A DNA stretch of 64,000 nt from Clostridia bacterium (GCA_017428385.1 JAFRQX010000038.1:186001-250000), one strand, 5' to 3'. Shown: positions 33,720-43,653, counted from the first letter of the stretch. Notes: generated from the letters alone by a model not told the origin. Made by a program: numbers and translations.

Positions 33720-36700
33720 ATGCGTACGCTGATCAACGATCAATGGTCCTTTGCCAAGCTTTCCGCAGGATCCACGCTGAAAGACGCGGAGAAAGCGGCT
33801 TTTATGCCTGTGGATCTGCCGCACGACTGGCTGATCCGGGAAGAGAAAGATTTGTACGAAACGGCAGACGTCTGGTACAGGCGGACGATTGAACTTCCTG
33901 AAGATCATGAGCCGGTGGTAATGCTCCGGTTTGACGGCGTATATATGGATTGCGACGTGCTGCTGAACGGAGAGATCCTCTGCACACATCCATATGGATA
34001 TACAGCGTTTGACGTGCCGCTGGGCGGGAAACTGAAGAGCGGTATAAACGAAGTGATGGTTCATATCCGGCATCAAAGTCCCAACAGCCGGTGGTATTCA
34101 GGAAGCGGCATATACCGGGACGTATACCTGGTAACCCTGCCTGAAAACCATCTGATTCCCGATGGGATTTCTGTTAAGGAAAACTATACAGAAGAACTGG
34201 GATGGAGCCTGCAAATCAAAGCGGAAACCGCAGGAGAACCACAATCTTTTGAATGCGTCCTGCAGGATATGAGAGGTGAATCCGTCGGCAGAACAGCCGG
34301 TACGTCGGCAGAAGGATTCATCCGGGCTTTGATTCCCATCAAAGAAGGCAGACCCTGGTCTCCGGAGGATCCCTATCTTTATACACTGACCATCAGATAC
34401 GGAAAACAGACCGAAGTCAAAAAGATCGGACTAAGGTCTGTTTTCGCTGATCCGGATCAGGGACTCTTCCTGAACGGCAGGAAAACCAGGATGAAGGGCG
34501 TGTGCCTGCACCATGACCTTGGTGCGCTGGGCGCAGCTTTTCATGAAAAAGCGGCCCGCAGGCAGCTGAAACTCATGAAGGACATGGGCGTGAACGCTGT
34601 CCGGACAAGTCATAATCCTCCTGCGGAAAAATGGCTGGATTTGTGCGATGAGATGGGAATCCTGGTGGTTGACGAAGCCTTTGATATGTGGGAAAGGCCG
34701 AAAACAACATATGACTATGCACGGTTTTTCCCCGAATGGTATCAGAAGGACGTTGCCAGCTGGATCCGCAGGGACCGGTGCCATGCCTGCGTAATCATGT
34801 GGTCCATCGGCAACGAAATCTATGATATGCACGCGGATGAGCGAGGAACAGCCGTTACACAGCTTCTGGCAGATGAAGTACGGAAGCATGATCCGGAAAA
34901 ACACGCCTATGTTACCTTCGGCTGCAATTATATGCAATGGGAAGGCGGACAGCGCTGCGCCGAAAGAGTGGATATCGTTGGATACAACTACGGGGAAAAG
35001 TTATATGAAGCGCATCATGCTGCCCACCCGAAATGGATTATCTACGGCAGCGAAACCGCCAGCATCCTGTCCAGCAGGGGAATCTATCATTTTCCGATGA
35101 GCCAGAGCATCATGAGCGACGCGGATCAGCAGTGTTCTGCCCTGGGAAACAGCAATACCAGCTGGGGCGCGGACAGCCTTAAGCGGCTTATTACAGAAGA
35201 CCTGCATCACCCCTTCAGCCTGGGACAGTTCATCTGGAGCGGCATCGACTATATCGGAGAACCTACGCCGTACCATACACGGTCCTGCTATTTCGGCCAG
35301 GCGGACACAGCCTGTTTTCCCAAGGATTCCTATTATCTTTTCAAAAGCTTCTGGAATCCTGAAAAAATGCTCCACATCGGCGTGAACTGGGACTGGAATC
35401 CCGGACAGTTGATTGATATTCCGGTAATGACAAACTGCTATGAAACAGAACTTTTTCTGAACGGAAAATCCTGCGGAAAGCAGAAACCGGATTACAGCAG
35501 CATGGAAAAGTGCCTGCCGGTCTGGCAGCTGCCGTTCCGCCCGGGTACGCTGACTGCCAGAGGATATGATGAACAGGGGCAAATACTCTGTGAAGAAAGC
35601 ATCAGGACACCGGGAGAAACAGCTCAGTTTTCCCTGACCCGTGAAGAAGAAAAACTGAAAACTGACGGGTGGGACCTGGCCTTTGTGACGGTGAGCGCGG
35701 AAGACAAGGAAGGAAATCCAGTCAGAAACGCACAGGACAGGATCAAAATCGCAGTCAGCGGCGGGGGACAGCTGATCGGTACAGACAACGGAGATTCCAC
35801 CGATCCGGACAGCTATCAATGCGACTGCAGGAGGTTGTTCTCCGGAAAGCTGCTGCTGATCATCCGATCAAACGGAAAACATGAAGACGTATCTGTATGC
35901 ATCCGGAGCAGCAATGGAATCTGTGCAGAGATGACAATACCTGTGGAGAAAGCAGAAATGAAAAAAGGCATTTCATGCATTCAAAAAGCTGCTGAAAAGC
36001 CTCTCACAGGCGGTGTTCCGGCACGCAGGCTGGAAATCCGGGCCATCGGCAGTACCAGGCTGACAGAGCAGAATCCGGAATGTTCCTTTGAATACCGCAT
36101 CCTGCCTGCGGATGCAAGCGACATGCCCGTTACCTGGGAAGTGACCAACGCGGCGGGAATTGCATCCCCTTATGTAAAAATCACCGGAAAAAATCACAGG
36201 ATAACTGTACGCGCAGAAGGGGACGGGCAATATTACCTGCGGGGACTGTGCGGAAGTCAGGGCGGCGGATGTGAATTCATCAGCCAGATGGAATTTATTG
36301 CGGAAGGTACCGGCAATCCTGCCCTGGATCCTTTCTCCTATGTTTCCGCCGGACTGTACGACCTTCACGAAGGAAACATCGGTACAGGAAATGAAAAGGG
36401 GATAGCTTTTGACCGGAACGGGGAAAGCATGATCGGATTCAGCCGCGTTGACTTCGGTAAGACAGGATCTGATACAATCACAGCGGACATTTTCGCGCTG
36501 AATGATGATCCCTATGATATGGAACTGTGGACCTGCGGGACAAACGGCACAGAACACCTGACAGCCGTGCTTCATTATGAAAAGAAAAGCATCTGGAATG
36601 TTTACCAGCCGGAAACATGGAAGCTTCCGGAAAGACTGACCGGACTGCAGACACTGAAATTCAGGATGAAAGACAAGGTCCACATGAAGGGATTTGTCTT

Positions 36701-37082
36701 TGAAAAACAGATGAACGCCTATATCCGCCATCCGGCGGGAAGCGCGGATCAGCTTTACGGCGACAGTTTCGAACGAACCGGAAACACCGTGACCCATATC
36801 GGAAACAACGTCACACTGGCCTGGAACGATATGGATTTCGGCGGAGAAAAAGACGTGACACTGGAGATCGAAGGGGAGACGCCGCTGGATCTCAACACGA
36901 TCAGCATCCGGATCACAAATACAGACGGAAAGGAATACAATACGGCAGCCGGATTCAGCGGAAAAGGCGATGCGATGCAGCAGTTTGCCGTAAAGGTGCC
37001 GGAAGGCCCATGCACGGTATCCTTTATATTCCTGCCCGGCAGTGCCTTTGATTTCCGCAGCTTCCGGTTTTACAGACAGTAA
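33720..37082 (+). CDS. Large glycoside hydrolase family 2 (beta-galactosidase-like) enzyme
   Basis: 1120 residues with no signal peptide, so presumably cytoplasmic. The jelly-roll sugar-binding domain (about 1–145, PHDW, SGIYRDVYL) and Ig-like domain are followed by the TIM barrel with the acid/base glutamate in IMWSIGNEI and nucleophile glutamate in IIYGSETAS. A DUF4982-type domain (WNPGQLIDIPVMTNCYETELFLNGKS) and Ig-like domain come next, then about 300 residues resembling a CBM6/CBM35-like module and a further beta-sandwich at the C-terminus. Likely substrates are beta-galactosides, but GH2 also covers glucuronides and mannosides. GGGAG site upstream; gene follows gpsA by 18 bp. Confidence 0.88.
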   Translation: MRTLINDQWSFAKLSAGSTLKDAEKAAFMPVDLPHDWLIREEKDLYETADVWYRRTIELPEDHEPVVMLRFDGVYMDCDVLLNGEILCTHPYGYTAFDVPLGGKLKSGINEVMVHIRHQSPNSRWYSGSGIYRDVYLVTLPENHLIPDGISVKENYTEELGWSLQIKAETAGEPQSFECVLQDMRGESVGRTAGTSAEGFIRALIPIKEGRPWSPEDPYLYTLTIRYGKQTEVKKIGLRSVFADPDQGLFLNGRKTRMKGVCLHHDLGALGAAFHEKAARRQLKLMKDMGVNAVRTSHNPPAEKWLDLCDEMGILVVDEAFDMWERPKTTYDYARFFPEWYQKDVASWIRRDRCHACVIMWSIGNEIYDMHADERGTAVTQLLADEVRKHDPEKHAYVTFGCNYMQWEGGQRCAERVDIVGYNYGEKLYEAHHAAHPKWIIYGSETASILSSRGIYHFPMSQSIMSDADQQCSALGNSNTSWGADSLKRLITEDLHHPFSLGQFIWSGIDYIGEPTPYHTRSCYFGQADTACFPKDSYYLFKSFWNPEKMLHIGVNWDWNPGQLIDIPVMTNCYETELFLNGKSCGKQKPDYSSMEKCLPVWQLPFRPGTLTARGYDEQGQILCEESIRTPGETAQFSLTREEEKLKTDGWDLAFVTVSAEDKEGNPVRNAQDRIKIAVSGGGQLIGTDNGDSTDPDSYQCDCRRLFSGKLLLIIRSNGKHEDVSVCIRSSNGICAEMTIPVEKAEMKKGISCIQKAAEKPLTGGVPARRLEIRAIGSTRLTEQNPECSFEYRILPADASDMPVTWEVTNAAGIASPYVKITGKNHRITVRAEGDGQYYLRGLCGSQGGGCEFISQMEFIAEGTGNPALDPFSYVSAGLYDLHEGNIGTGNEKGIAFDRNGESMIGFSRVDFGKTGSDTITADIFALNDDPYDMELWTCGTNGTEHLTAVLHYEKKSIWNVYQPETWKLPERLTGLQTLKFRMKDKVHMKGFVFEKQMNAYIRHPAGSADQLYGDSFERTGNTVTHIGNNVTLAWNDMDFGGEKDVTLEIEGETPLDLNTISIRITNTDGKEYNTAAGFSGKGDAMQQFAVKVPEGPCTVSFIFLPGSAFDFRSFRFYRQ

Positions 37083-37084
37083 AC

Positions 37085-37113
37085 TGGACAGACAGGGAAG
37101 AATAAGGTAAAAT
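37085..37113 (+). promoter_or_regulatory. Promoter of the flippase-like gene
   Basis: TGGACA (37085–37090), 17 bp, TAAAAT (37108–37113); starts two bases after the GH2 stop. Confidence 0.6.
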
Positions 37114-37158
37114 AATAAAGTTGATCATTATGAAATCTGACTGTGAAAGGAGAGGCAC

Positions 37159-38211
37159 ATGAGTTCCGGACTCAAGAAACTCCTGAGTTTTCTGTTCATT
37201 GCGCTTTCCATCACGGTTGTGTTCTTTATCGCCTTCAGCAATGAAGACCTGTCCAACGCTTTTGACGCGATCAAACAGATGAACCTGACCTGGCTGGCAT
37301 GCATCTTTGCCTGCTGGCTGATCTATACTGTCTGTGACGGAATGAATTACTGGTTCTATCTCAGGGGACAGGGATTCAAAATCAGCATCGGACGCGCTGT
37401 GAACGTGGCGCTGATCGGATTTTATTACTGCAATATTACGCCCAGCTCCGCCGGCGGACAGCCCATGCAGGTCAATTCCATGCGCAAGGCCGGGATCCCG
37501 GTCGGATACGGTACCATGGCAGTAACCATCCGGTTTATTACCAACCAGACGATGACGTCCCTGATCGCACTTGTGCTTTACATCCTGAATCATGATTTCG
37601 TCCATCAGCAGCTGGCCGGCGCCATCTGGATTGTACGGATCGGCTGGCTGATCAATTTCGCAGCGGTTCCGCTGGTTCTGCTGGCCGCGTTCAAGCGGAA
37701 CTGGGTTCAGAAGTTTGCGGAGATGCTGATCAACAGGCTGGATAAGATGCATATAGTCCGCAATAAGGAAGCGGCGATCTCCAAGGTGACAGAGGTGCTG
37801 GATACCTACCATACCGCACTGCTGGACCTGATGCATTCTCCCGGGCAGATCCTGCTGCAGTTTGCCTGTTCCACCATGGGGCTGCTGGCGCTGTTCGGCA
37901 CAACCGTATTTGTCTATTATGCCTTCGGGCTATCCGGAACGCCCTGGTACCAGATCCTGACCATCAGCAGCCTGCTGTTTGTCAGTGCCAGCTATACGCC
38001 CCTTCCCGGCGCCAGCGGCGCACAGGAAGGCGGATTCCTGCTCTATTTCAGGGATATCTTCAAGGACGGTACCATCGGTCTCGCCCTGCTGATCTGGCGG
38101 TTCTTTACATTCTACCTGTACCTGATCGTTGGCGTGTTCACCATTATCCTGGAAAAAATTATCCTGCGCAGGGAAGCCCGAAAACGCAAAAACGCATCTA
38201 AAGCCGCCTGA
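37159..38211 (+). CDS. Flippase-like integral membrane protein (LPG-synthase TM / UPF0104 family)
   Basis: 350 residues with about eight hydrophobic helices. The family landmarks ITPSSAGGQPMQV and FVSASYTPLPGASGAQEGGF are present. It is related to the membrane (flippase) half of MprF but lacks the lysyl-transferase domain, so it may move a lipid rather than modify one. AAAGGAGAGG precedes the ATG. Single gene between its promoter and terminator. Confidence 0.85.
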   Translation: MSSGLKKLLSFLFIALSITVVFFIAFSNEDLSNAFDAIKQMNLTWLACIFACWLIYTVCDGMNYWFYLRGQGFKISIGRAVNVALIGFYYCNITPSSAGGQPMQVNSMRKAGIPVGYGTMAVTIRFITNQTMTSLIALVLYILNHDFVHQQLAGAIWIVRIGWLINFAAVPLVLLAAFKRNWVQKFAEMLINRLDKMHIVRNKEAAISKVTEVLDTYHTALLDLMHSPGQILLQFACSTMGLLALFGTTVFVYYAFGLSGTPWYQILTISSLLFVSASYTPLPGASGAQEGGFLLYFRDIFKDGTIGLALLIWRFFTFYLYLIVGVFTIILEKIILRREARKRKNASKAA

Positions 38212-38226
38212 AGGCGGCTCTTTTCT
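38202..38226 (+). terminator. Terminator of the flippase-like gene
   Basis: Stem AGCCGCC / GGCGGCT whose loop contains the TGA stop codon, followed by CTTTTCTTTT. Confidence 0.85.
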
Positions 38227-38244
38227 TTTACACGAAAAAAAAAC

Positions 38245-38273
38245 TTGTAACGGACAAGGATTCCAGATAAAAT
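38245..38273 (+). promoter_or_regulatory. Promoter of the amino-acid ABC operon
   Basis: TTGTAA (38245–38250), 17 bp, TAAAAT (38268–38273); 73 bp leader. Confidence 0.75.
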
Positions 38274-38346
38274 CTGTCTATAAAGTTATCTTTTTTCTTG
38301 AATGGAAAAGACAACTGAATGAGAACAGACAATGGAGGGGTTCCTG

Positions 38347-39189
38347 ATGAAAAGGTTTCTTTTGGTTCTCACAATTCTGACAATGGTATTTGCTTCTGTT
38401 TCCTTTGCTGAAGACGCGATCGAAGGCCTGGAAGACGGCGTGCTTACCGTGGCGATGGAATGCGCTTATGCACCCTACAACTGGGCCCAGCCGGATGATT
38501 CCAACGGAGCGGTGCCGATCGTTGGCTCCACACTGTATGCAAACGGCTATGACGTGATGACTGCCAAGGCTATCTGCGAAGCGAACGGATGGAAGCTGGA
38601 AATCAAACAGCTGGACTGGGATTCCCTGGTGCCTGCTGTACAGTCCGGCGTATGCGACGCGGTTATCGCCGGACAAAGCATGACCAGCGAGCGTATGGAA
38701 GCCGTTGATTTTGCCGGTCCGTATCTTTACGCCACCATCGTATGCCTGACCAGAAATGACAGCGCTTTTGCCGGCGCGAAGGGCATCTCTGAGCTGAAGG
38801 GCGGCACCTGCACCAGCCAGACCGGTACCATCTGGTACGACGTCTGCCTGCCCCAGATTCCTGAAGCGAAAATCCAGATGGCCGCAGAGTCTGCTCCGGC
38901 TATGCTGATGGCTGTGGCTTCCGGCATGGTGGATTTTGTCTGCACCGACATGCCCACTGCACAGGCTGCCCTGATCGCCTATCCGGAACTGGTGCTGCTT
39001 GACTTTGCCGGCAGCGGCGACGACTTTACCGTTTCCGATGAAGAAATCAACATCGGTATCTCCGTCAAGAAGGGCAATACCGCGCTGCTTGATAAAATCA
39101 ACGGCGTCCTGGAAGGCAAAACCGCGGATGACTTCAACGCCATGATGGCGGAAGCGATCAAGATCCAGCCCCTGAGCGAAGAAGAATAA
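38347..39189 (+). CDS. Amino-acid-type ABC solute-binding protein (SBP_bac_3)
   Basis: 280 residues from the ATG giving MKRFLLVLTILTMVF, with GGAGGGG upstream. Signal peptide ends SVSFA-ED, again without a lipobox cysteine. The mature protein has the polar-amino-acid binding pattern: LTVAMECAYAPYNW, YDVMTAKAICEANGWKLEI, WDSLVPAVQSGVCDAVIAGQSMTSERMEAVDFAGPY, and FVCTDMPTAQAAL, given here in pieces. It should deliver an amino acid to the permease at 39221. Which amino acid is not readable. Confidence 0.92.
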   Translation: MKRFLLVLTILTMVFASVSFAEDAIEGLEDGVLTVAMECAYAPYNWAQPDDSNGAVPIVGSTLYANGYDVMTAKAICEANGWKLEIKQLDWDSLVPAVQSGVCDAVIAGQSMTSERMEAVDFAGPYLYATIVCLTRNDSAFAGAKGISELKGGTCTSQTGTIWYDVCLPQIPEAKIQMAAESAPAMLMAVASGMVDFVCTDMPTAQAALIAYPELVLLDFAGSGDDFTVSDEEINIGISVKKGNTALLDKINGVLEGKTADDFNAMMAEAIKIQPLSEEE

Positions 39190-39220
39190 GAAACAAAAGG
39201 GATAAGGAAGAAGTATATTT

Positions 39221-40033
39221 ATGTTTGGCAAGCTTCTGTCTGATATCAGCGGATTATGGGCCAAATACGGCACGACATACCTGCAGGGGATCGGGAATAC
39301 GCTGATCCTTGCTGTAACGGCGACGCTGATCGGCTGTGTGATCGGTTTCCTGTGCGGCATCCTGCAGACAATTCCCTGCGGAAAGAACGACTCAGTGATC
39401 AAACGGGTATTCCTTCGGATTATCCGTATTATCATCCGCGCGTACGTCGAGCTTTTCCGCGGAACGCCCATGATTCTCCAGGCCGTCTTTATCTTCTACG
39501 GTCTTCCGTACTTCTTTAACGTTAACTTTTCGAGTATATGGACGGTCAGTATCCTTGTCGTATCGATCAACACAGGCGCGTATATGGCAGAGTCTGTACG
39601 CGGCGGCATCATGAGCATCGACCCGGGCCAGTTCGAAGGCGCAAAAGCCATCGGCATGAACCACTGGCAGACGATGCTCTATATCATCCTGCCGCAGACC
39701 CTGCGGAATATCATGCCCCAGATCGGCAACAATTACATCATCAACGTCAAGGATACGTCAGTGATGTTCATCATTGGGTTTTCCGATTTCTTTGCGGCCC
39801 ACAAGATGGTGGCCGGTGCCGTATTCAAGTATTTCCCGTCCGCGTTCATTGAGATGGGCGGATACCTGTGCATGACGCTGCTGGCTTCCTTCCTGCTGCG
39901 CAAGCTGGAGAAAAAGCTGGCAGGAAAATCCAATTATGAACTGGTGACGACAGACCAGCTTGTCATGACGGCCGGAACCTATAATTATCCGGACCATCAG
40001 GACGGATCGCCCTTCGGCGAAGATAAAGAATGA
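39221..40033 (+). CDS. Amino-acid ABC transporter permease (HisM/GlnP type)
   Basis: 270 residues, about five membrane helices. The N-terminal [13 protein letters not shown] and [19 protein letters not shown] segments and the EAA loop ([22 protein letters not shown]) are typical of polar-amino-acid permeases. It should work as a homodimer with the binding protein before it and the ATPase after it (13-bp gap). Confidence 0.94.
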   Translation: MFGKLLSDISGLWAKYGTTYLQGIGNTLILAVTATLIGCVIGFLCGILQTIPCGKNDSVIKRVFLRIIRIIIRAYVELFRGTPMILQAVFIFYGLPYFFNVNFSSIWTVSILVVSINTGAYMAESVRGGIMSIDPGQFEGAKAIGMNHWQTMLYIILPQTLRNIMPQIGNNYIINVKDTSVMFIIGFSDFFAAHKMVAGAVFKYFPSAFIEMGGYLCMTLLASFLLRKLEKKLAGKSNYELVTTDQLVMTAGTYNYPDHQDGSPFGEDKE

Positions 40034-40046
40034 AAGGAGAGGTACA

Positions 40047-40790
40047 ATGAGCGAACATATCCTGGAAATCCGTCACCTCTCCAAAGCTTTCGGTACACAT
40101 GCTGTACTGAAAGACATTGACTTTACAGTCGACAAGGGCGACATGACAACGATCATCGGCGCCAGCGGAAGCGGAAAATCCACGCTGCTGCGTTGCATCA
40201 ACCTGCTTGAAACGCTGACTACCGGTGAAATCCTGTTCCACGGAAAAGATATTGCGGGACGGGGCGTCAACTCATCCGCCTACCGGGCCAAGGTGGGCAT
40301 GGTGTTCCAGAGTTTTAACCTGTTCAATAACCTGACTGTTCTGGCAAACTGCATGATCGGCCAGCAGAAGGTGCTGAAAATCGGTCATGATGAAGCACGG
40401 AAAAGGGCTCTGTATTACCTGAACAAAGTTGGGATGGCTCCGTATATCAACGCCCGCCCTGACCAGATTTCCGGCGGACAGAAACAGCGTGTCGCGATTG
40501 CCCGCGCCCTGGCCATGGAACCGGAAGTCCTGCTTTTTGATGAACCCACCTCCGCACTGGATCCTGAAATGGTTGGAGAGGTGCTGGACGTTATGAAGTC
40601 CCTGGCGACGAAGGATAACATGACCATGCTGGTTGTGACCCATGAAATGTCATTCGCCCGGGACGTCAGCACCCACGTGGTTTATATGGCTGACGGCGTA
40701 ATTGAGGAGGAAGGCGAACCGGAAAAGATCTTCTCCAATCCCGAGAGCCCGCGGACCAAGGAATTCCTGAAAAGAATCCTCAATAACTGA
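40047..40790 (+). CDS. Amino-acid ABC transporter ATP-binding protein (GlnQ type)
   Basis: 247 residues. Walker [10 protein letters not shown], signature ISGGQKQR, Walker [12 protein letters not shown], and [12 protein letters not shown] switch are all present. GAAAGGAGAGG before the ATG. Last gene of the three-gene importer, closed by the terminator at 40807. Confidence 0.95.
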   Translation: MSEHILEIRHLSKAFGTHAVLKDIDFTVDKGDMTTIIGASGSGKSTLLRCINLLETLTTGEILFHGKDIAGRGVNSSAYRAKVGMVFQSFNLFNNLTVLANCMIGQQKVLKIGHDEARKRALYYLNKVGMAPYINARPDQISGGQKQRVAIARALAMEPEVLLFDEPTSALDPEMVGEVLDVMKSLATKDNMTMLVVTHEMSFARDVSTHVVYMADGVIEEEGEPEKIFSNPESPRTKEFLKRILNN

Positions 40791-40806
40791 TAAAGCATCT
40801 GCACTG

Positions 40807-40835
40807 GAGGACTGACGGAAGTCAGTCCTCTTTTT
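40807..40835 (+). terminator. Terminator of the amino-acid ABC operon
   Basis: Perfect 10-bp stem GAGGACTGAC with loop GGAA, followed by TTTTT. A further outer pairing (CTGCACTG with CAGTGCAG, ending near 40848) encloses it. Confidence 0.92.
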
Positions 40836-40857
40836 ATGCAGTGCAGACATATTTTAC

Positions 40858-40892
40858 TTGTTTCAACGGATCTCACATGATAGAATGTGAGA
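40858..40892 (+). promoter_or_regulatory. Promoter and operator-like palindrome of the LacI–GGDEF gene
   Basis: TTGTTT (40858–40863), 17 bp, TAGAAT (40881–40886). A perfect inverted repeat TCTCACAT (40871–40878) / ATGTGAGA (40885–40892) with six bases between covers the −10 box, the position of a repressor site. Confidence 0.65.
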
Positions 40893-40952
40893 CAGCAAAA
40901 CACCCGAACATTTATCCCGTCCAATATCTCTCCCCGGGAGGAAAAGACGATC

Positions 40953-42869
40953 ATGCGCCGCAAGAGAATTGCCGTACTGATGGCCAGTATTGAGCGAGAA
41001 TATCAGCAGCATTTCGCATCCGGACTTGCGGAAGCCAGCGCCGGATACGGGATTGATATATGCATTTTCAACAGCATGGGATACATGGATGTTTCGCTGT
41101 CCACCAGTGAAACGGAAGAAAGCATGATCTATGACCTGCCGGACCTGGAAAAGTTTGACGGGATTATTTCCATGCCTGCCACAATGGGCAGTAAAGCCAC
41201 ACTGAATAAAATATTTGAAGTCATTATACCCCTGAAGGGAAAACCGCATATTTCCATCGACGTTATCCAGGAAAACGCGATAACCATACAGTTCAACGAC
41301 AAAAACAGCGTGGAAGAGCTGACAGAACATATGATCTCCAGGCACGGAGCCAAACGAGTCATGTACGTCTGCGGCCCGATGCATTCCAAAGTGGCTACGG
41401 AACGCCTGGAAGCCTGCAGAAATACAATGCGCCGATACGGCCTGGAGCTCGATGAAAAGCTCCTGTTTGACGGACAATGGACACGGACAGGCGGAAGGCA
41501 GGCGGCAGAAAAACTACTGTCCATGCATGAAGCCCTGCCGGATGCCATTATGTGCGGCAATGACGATATGGCCCTGGGTGTGATTGAATACCTGAGCGAG
41601 CACGGGATCCGCGTACCCAGGGACGTGGCTGTGACCGGATTTGACGCGTCACGCGAAGCCGTGATGCGGGGCGTGACCACAATACGCAGGCCGATTGACA
41701 GGACAGCACAGAAAGCCATTGAAATCCTGAACAGATGGATTGACGGGGAAAAACCGGTTGAAACAGTTATCCATATGAATACAATCCCGGTATACGGCGA
41801 CAGCTGCGGATGCATGAAGAACCAGGAACACCTGAACGAAATGCTGCGCAACCTGGGTACCGAAAAATGGAACATGGAGACAACCCTTACCTGCATCAGT
41901 ATGTATGCCGGCAGCATGGCAGGCGTGGGAGATGAACAGGAAGCTCATCACAGAATCCAGGAATTTATCCGTTACTGGGATATCCGTGACTTTTTCCTGT
42001 GTGTGGATCCGTCGATCTGCAGGGAAACGAAAGGGGAAGAAAGCGATACAGAAAGATATCCCGATGAAATGCTGCTGCTGTTTGGCATGATGAATGGAAA
42101 AACCTATCAGCCGGTCCTTTATTCAACGCGCGACCTGATCCCGGCATTTGACGAGGAACGGGAAACAACGTTATGTCTTATTTTCTGCCCGCTGTACTAC
42201 CGTAACAGGAGCTTCGGATACGTAGGACTGAATCCGGGAAGTCTGACGAGCGGTGCAGCCCTGTATCCCTTCCTGATGCTTCTGAACGGTGCCCTGATGA
42301 GCCTCTATCTCCAGACCAATATCAAAAGATATACAAGTACCATTGAACAGATGGCGATCAGCGATATCATGACCGGGATGCTGAACCGAAGGGGATTCCT
42401 GGAAAAAGCTCCGGCTGTCATGGAAAAGGCGAGAAAAGAAAACAAAGTATTTGCCATTCTCAGCGCTGATATGAATCATATGAAGCATATCAACGATGAA
42501 TTCGGTCATCAGTCCGGCGACATCGCCATCTGCAGGATGGGTAAAGCCATGGAAAGCCTGGGAGAATACACCTTTGTTCCCGTACATATCAGCGGAGACG
42601 AATTCCTGGCTTACGGTATCCTTGACAGTACAGAAGAAGCGGAAAAGCTGAAGGACTGTGCCAGGGAAGCAATCGACAGCCTGAATGCGAGGGATCCCTG
42701 GATCTGCGATATCAGCGCCAGTTTCGGCATTTATGCGGCAGTACCGCAGAAGGATGATACTCTGGACCAGTATATGACACTGGCAGACAGGAAAATGTAT
42801 GAGGAGAAGAACAGCCGTAAATTCGGACGAAGGAAAGAGGACCTGAAGATCAATAATGAAAAAAGCTGA
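40953..42869 (+). CDS. LacI-type sensor domain fused to a GGDEF (SGDEF) domain
   Basis: 638 residues from the ATG after GGGAGG. There is no N-terminal helix-turn-helix: the protein starts directly with the periplasmic-binding fold of LacI regulators (RRKRIAVLMASIEREYQQHF; ALPDAIMCGNDDMALGVIEYL; VPRDVAVTGFDAS; TTIRRPIDR). Without a signal peptide this sensor is cytoplasmic. A linker with SCGCMKNQ leads into a ~150-residue domain that may be GAF-like (about 320–470), then a GGDEF cyclase domain with DIMTGMLNRRGF, DMNHMKHINDEFGH and the active-site loop ISGDEFL (residues 547–551, SGDEF instead of GGDEF). It probably ties a sugar or nucleoside signal to c-di-GMP; activity with SGDEF needs testing. 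Confidence 0.85.
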   Translation: MRRKRIAVLMASIEREYQQHFASGLAEASAGYGIDICIFNSMGYMDVSLSTSETEESMIYDLPDLEKFDGIISMPATMGSKATLNKIFEVIIPLKGKPHISIDVIQENAITIQFNDKNSVEELTEHMISRHGAKRVMYVCGPMHSKVATERLEACRNTMRRYGLELDEKLLFDGQWTRTGGRQAAEKLLSMHEALPDAIMCGNDDMALGVIEYLSEHGIRVPRDVAVTGFDASREAVMRGVTTIRRPIDRTAQKAIEILNRWIDGEKPVETVIHMNTIPVYGDSCGCMKNQEHLNEMLRNLGTEKWNMETTLTCISMYAGSMAGVGDEQEAHHRIQEFIRYWDIRDFFLCVDPSICRETKGEESDTERYPDEMLLLFGMMNGKTYQPVLYSTRDLIPAFDEERETTLCLIFCPLYYRNRSFGYVGLNPGSLTSGAALYPFLMLLNGALMSLYLQTNIKRYTSTIEQMAISDIMTGMLNRRGFLEKAPAVMEKARKENKVFAILSADMNHMKHINDEFGHQSGDIAICRMGKAMESLGEYTFVPVHISGDEFLAYGILDSTEEAEKLKDCAREAIDSLNARDPWICDISASFGIYAAVPQKDDTLDQYMTLADRKMYEEKNSRKFGRRKEDLKINNEKS

Positions 42870-42894
42870 AACCGTTCATGGTTTCAGCCTTTTT
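42865..42894. terminator. Bidirectional terminator between the GGDEF gene and the DUF1292 gene
   Basis: Nine-bp stem GCTGAAACC with loop GTTCAT, flanked by A's and T's; the GGDEF stop codon lies in the stem and DUF1292 ends 18 bp beyond. Confidence 0.85.
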
Positions 42895-42911
42895 GAATCA
42901 GGAAACAGGAA

Positions 42912-43217
42912 TTATTCCTCGCTTCCGCGCATTTCGGTAAAGCGTTTGAAAAGGATGTCTTCCAGCTCTTCATCGGGCGCGTTGTAGACATCGTTGCCTT
43001 CTTCATCCTGTTCAATCTTCAGGAAGAAAACAGCGTCATCCTCTTCCGGCTCAGCCAGGGCCAGATAAACATCTCCCTCGTATTCCAGCGCATCAACGAA
43101 AATGAAGGAGACGGTTTCACCGTCGTCACCGATCATTTCAATGATATCGCCTTCGGTCAGGGCGTTCACGTCATCCTGTTCAAAGGAATCCTCATTGTTT
43201 TTGATTTCATCACTCAT
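42912..43217 (-). CDS. DUF1292 domain protein
   Basis: 101 residues, very acidic. The family core reads EGDIIEMIGDDGETVSFIFVDALEYEGDVYLALA and FFLKIEQDEEGN. Function unknown; it is regularly found next to RuvX in Bacillota, as here (2 bp after the ruvX stop). AAGGAGGG precedes the ATG. Confidence 0.88.
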   Translation of the reverse strand: MSDEIKNNEDSFEQDDVNALTEGDIIEMIGDDGETVSFIFVDALEYEGDVYLALAEPEEDDAVFFLKIEQDEEGNDVYNAPDEELEDILFKRFTEMRGSEE

Positions 43218-43219
43218 GA

Positions 43220-43645
43220 TTAACCCTCCTTGTTTTTATTTTCTTCCAGCCACTGCCGGAGTATCACCGAAGCGGCAATCATATCCACCTTCTGCTTTCG
43301 CCCGGCGCGGGAAACCCCGCCCTCAATCAGCGCGTCCTCAGCAGAAACCGTGGATAAGCGTTCGTCCTGAAAAACCACCTGCAAACCGGCCTTGACAAGC
43401 TGATCGCAGAACTGCCGGACTTTCTGTGCCTGAAATCCCTCAGAACCGTCCATATTCAGCGGCAGGCCGGAAAGAATACGGTTGGTATCATAACGTTCAC
43501 AGATGGATACGATACGGCGTGTATCAGGGCCCCAGCCAACCCGCTGGATCACTTCCACGGGAGAAGCAATGGTACCGGTGGGATCTGAAACCGCTACACC
43601 GATCCGGACATCGCCGATATCCAGGCAGACAATACGTTCATTCAT
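43220..43645 (-). CDS. ruvX: RuvX/YqgF RNase-H-fold nuclease
   Basis: 141 residues beginning MNERIVCLDIGDVRIGVAVSD, the usual family N-terminus and length. The metal-binding acids lie in LDIGDVRIG, LPLNMDGSEG, and FQDERLSTVSAEDAL. It is implicated in pre-16S rRNA 5' maturation and possibly Holliday-junction processing. An ATG six codons upstream is preceded by GGAGG, but that ATG and site are part of the pnp terminator stem, so the later ATG is preferred although it has no visible ribosome site. Confidence 0.88.
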   Translation of the reverse strand: MNERIVCLDIGDVRIGVAVSDPTGTIASPVEVIQRVGWGPDTRRIVSICERYDTNRILSGLPLNMDGSEGFQAQKVRQFCDQLVKAGLQVVFQDERLSTVSAEDALIEGGVSRAGRKQKVDMIAASVILRQWLEENKNKEG

Positions 43646-43653
43646 ACGTTCAG

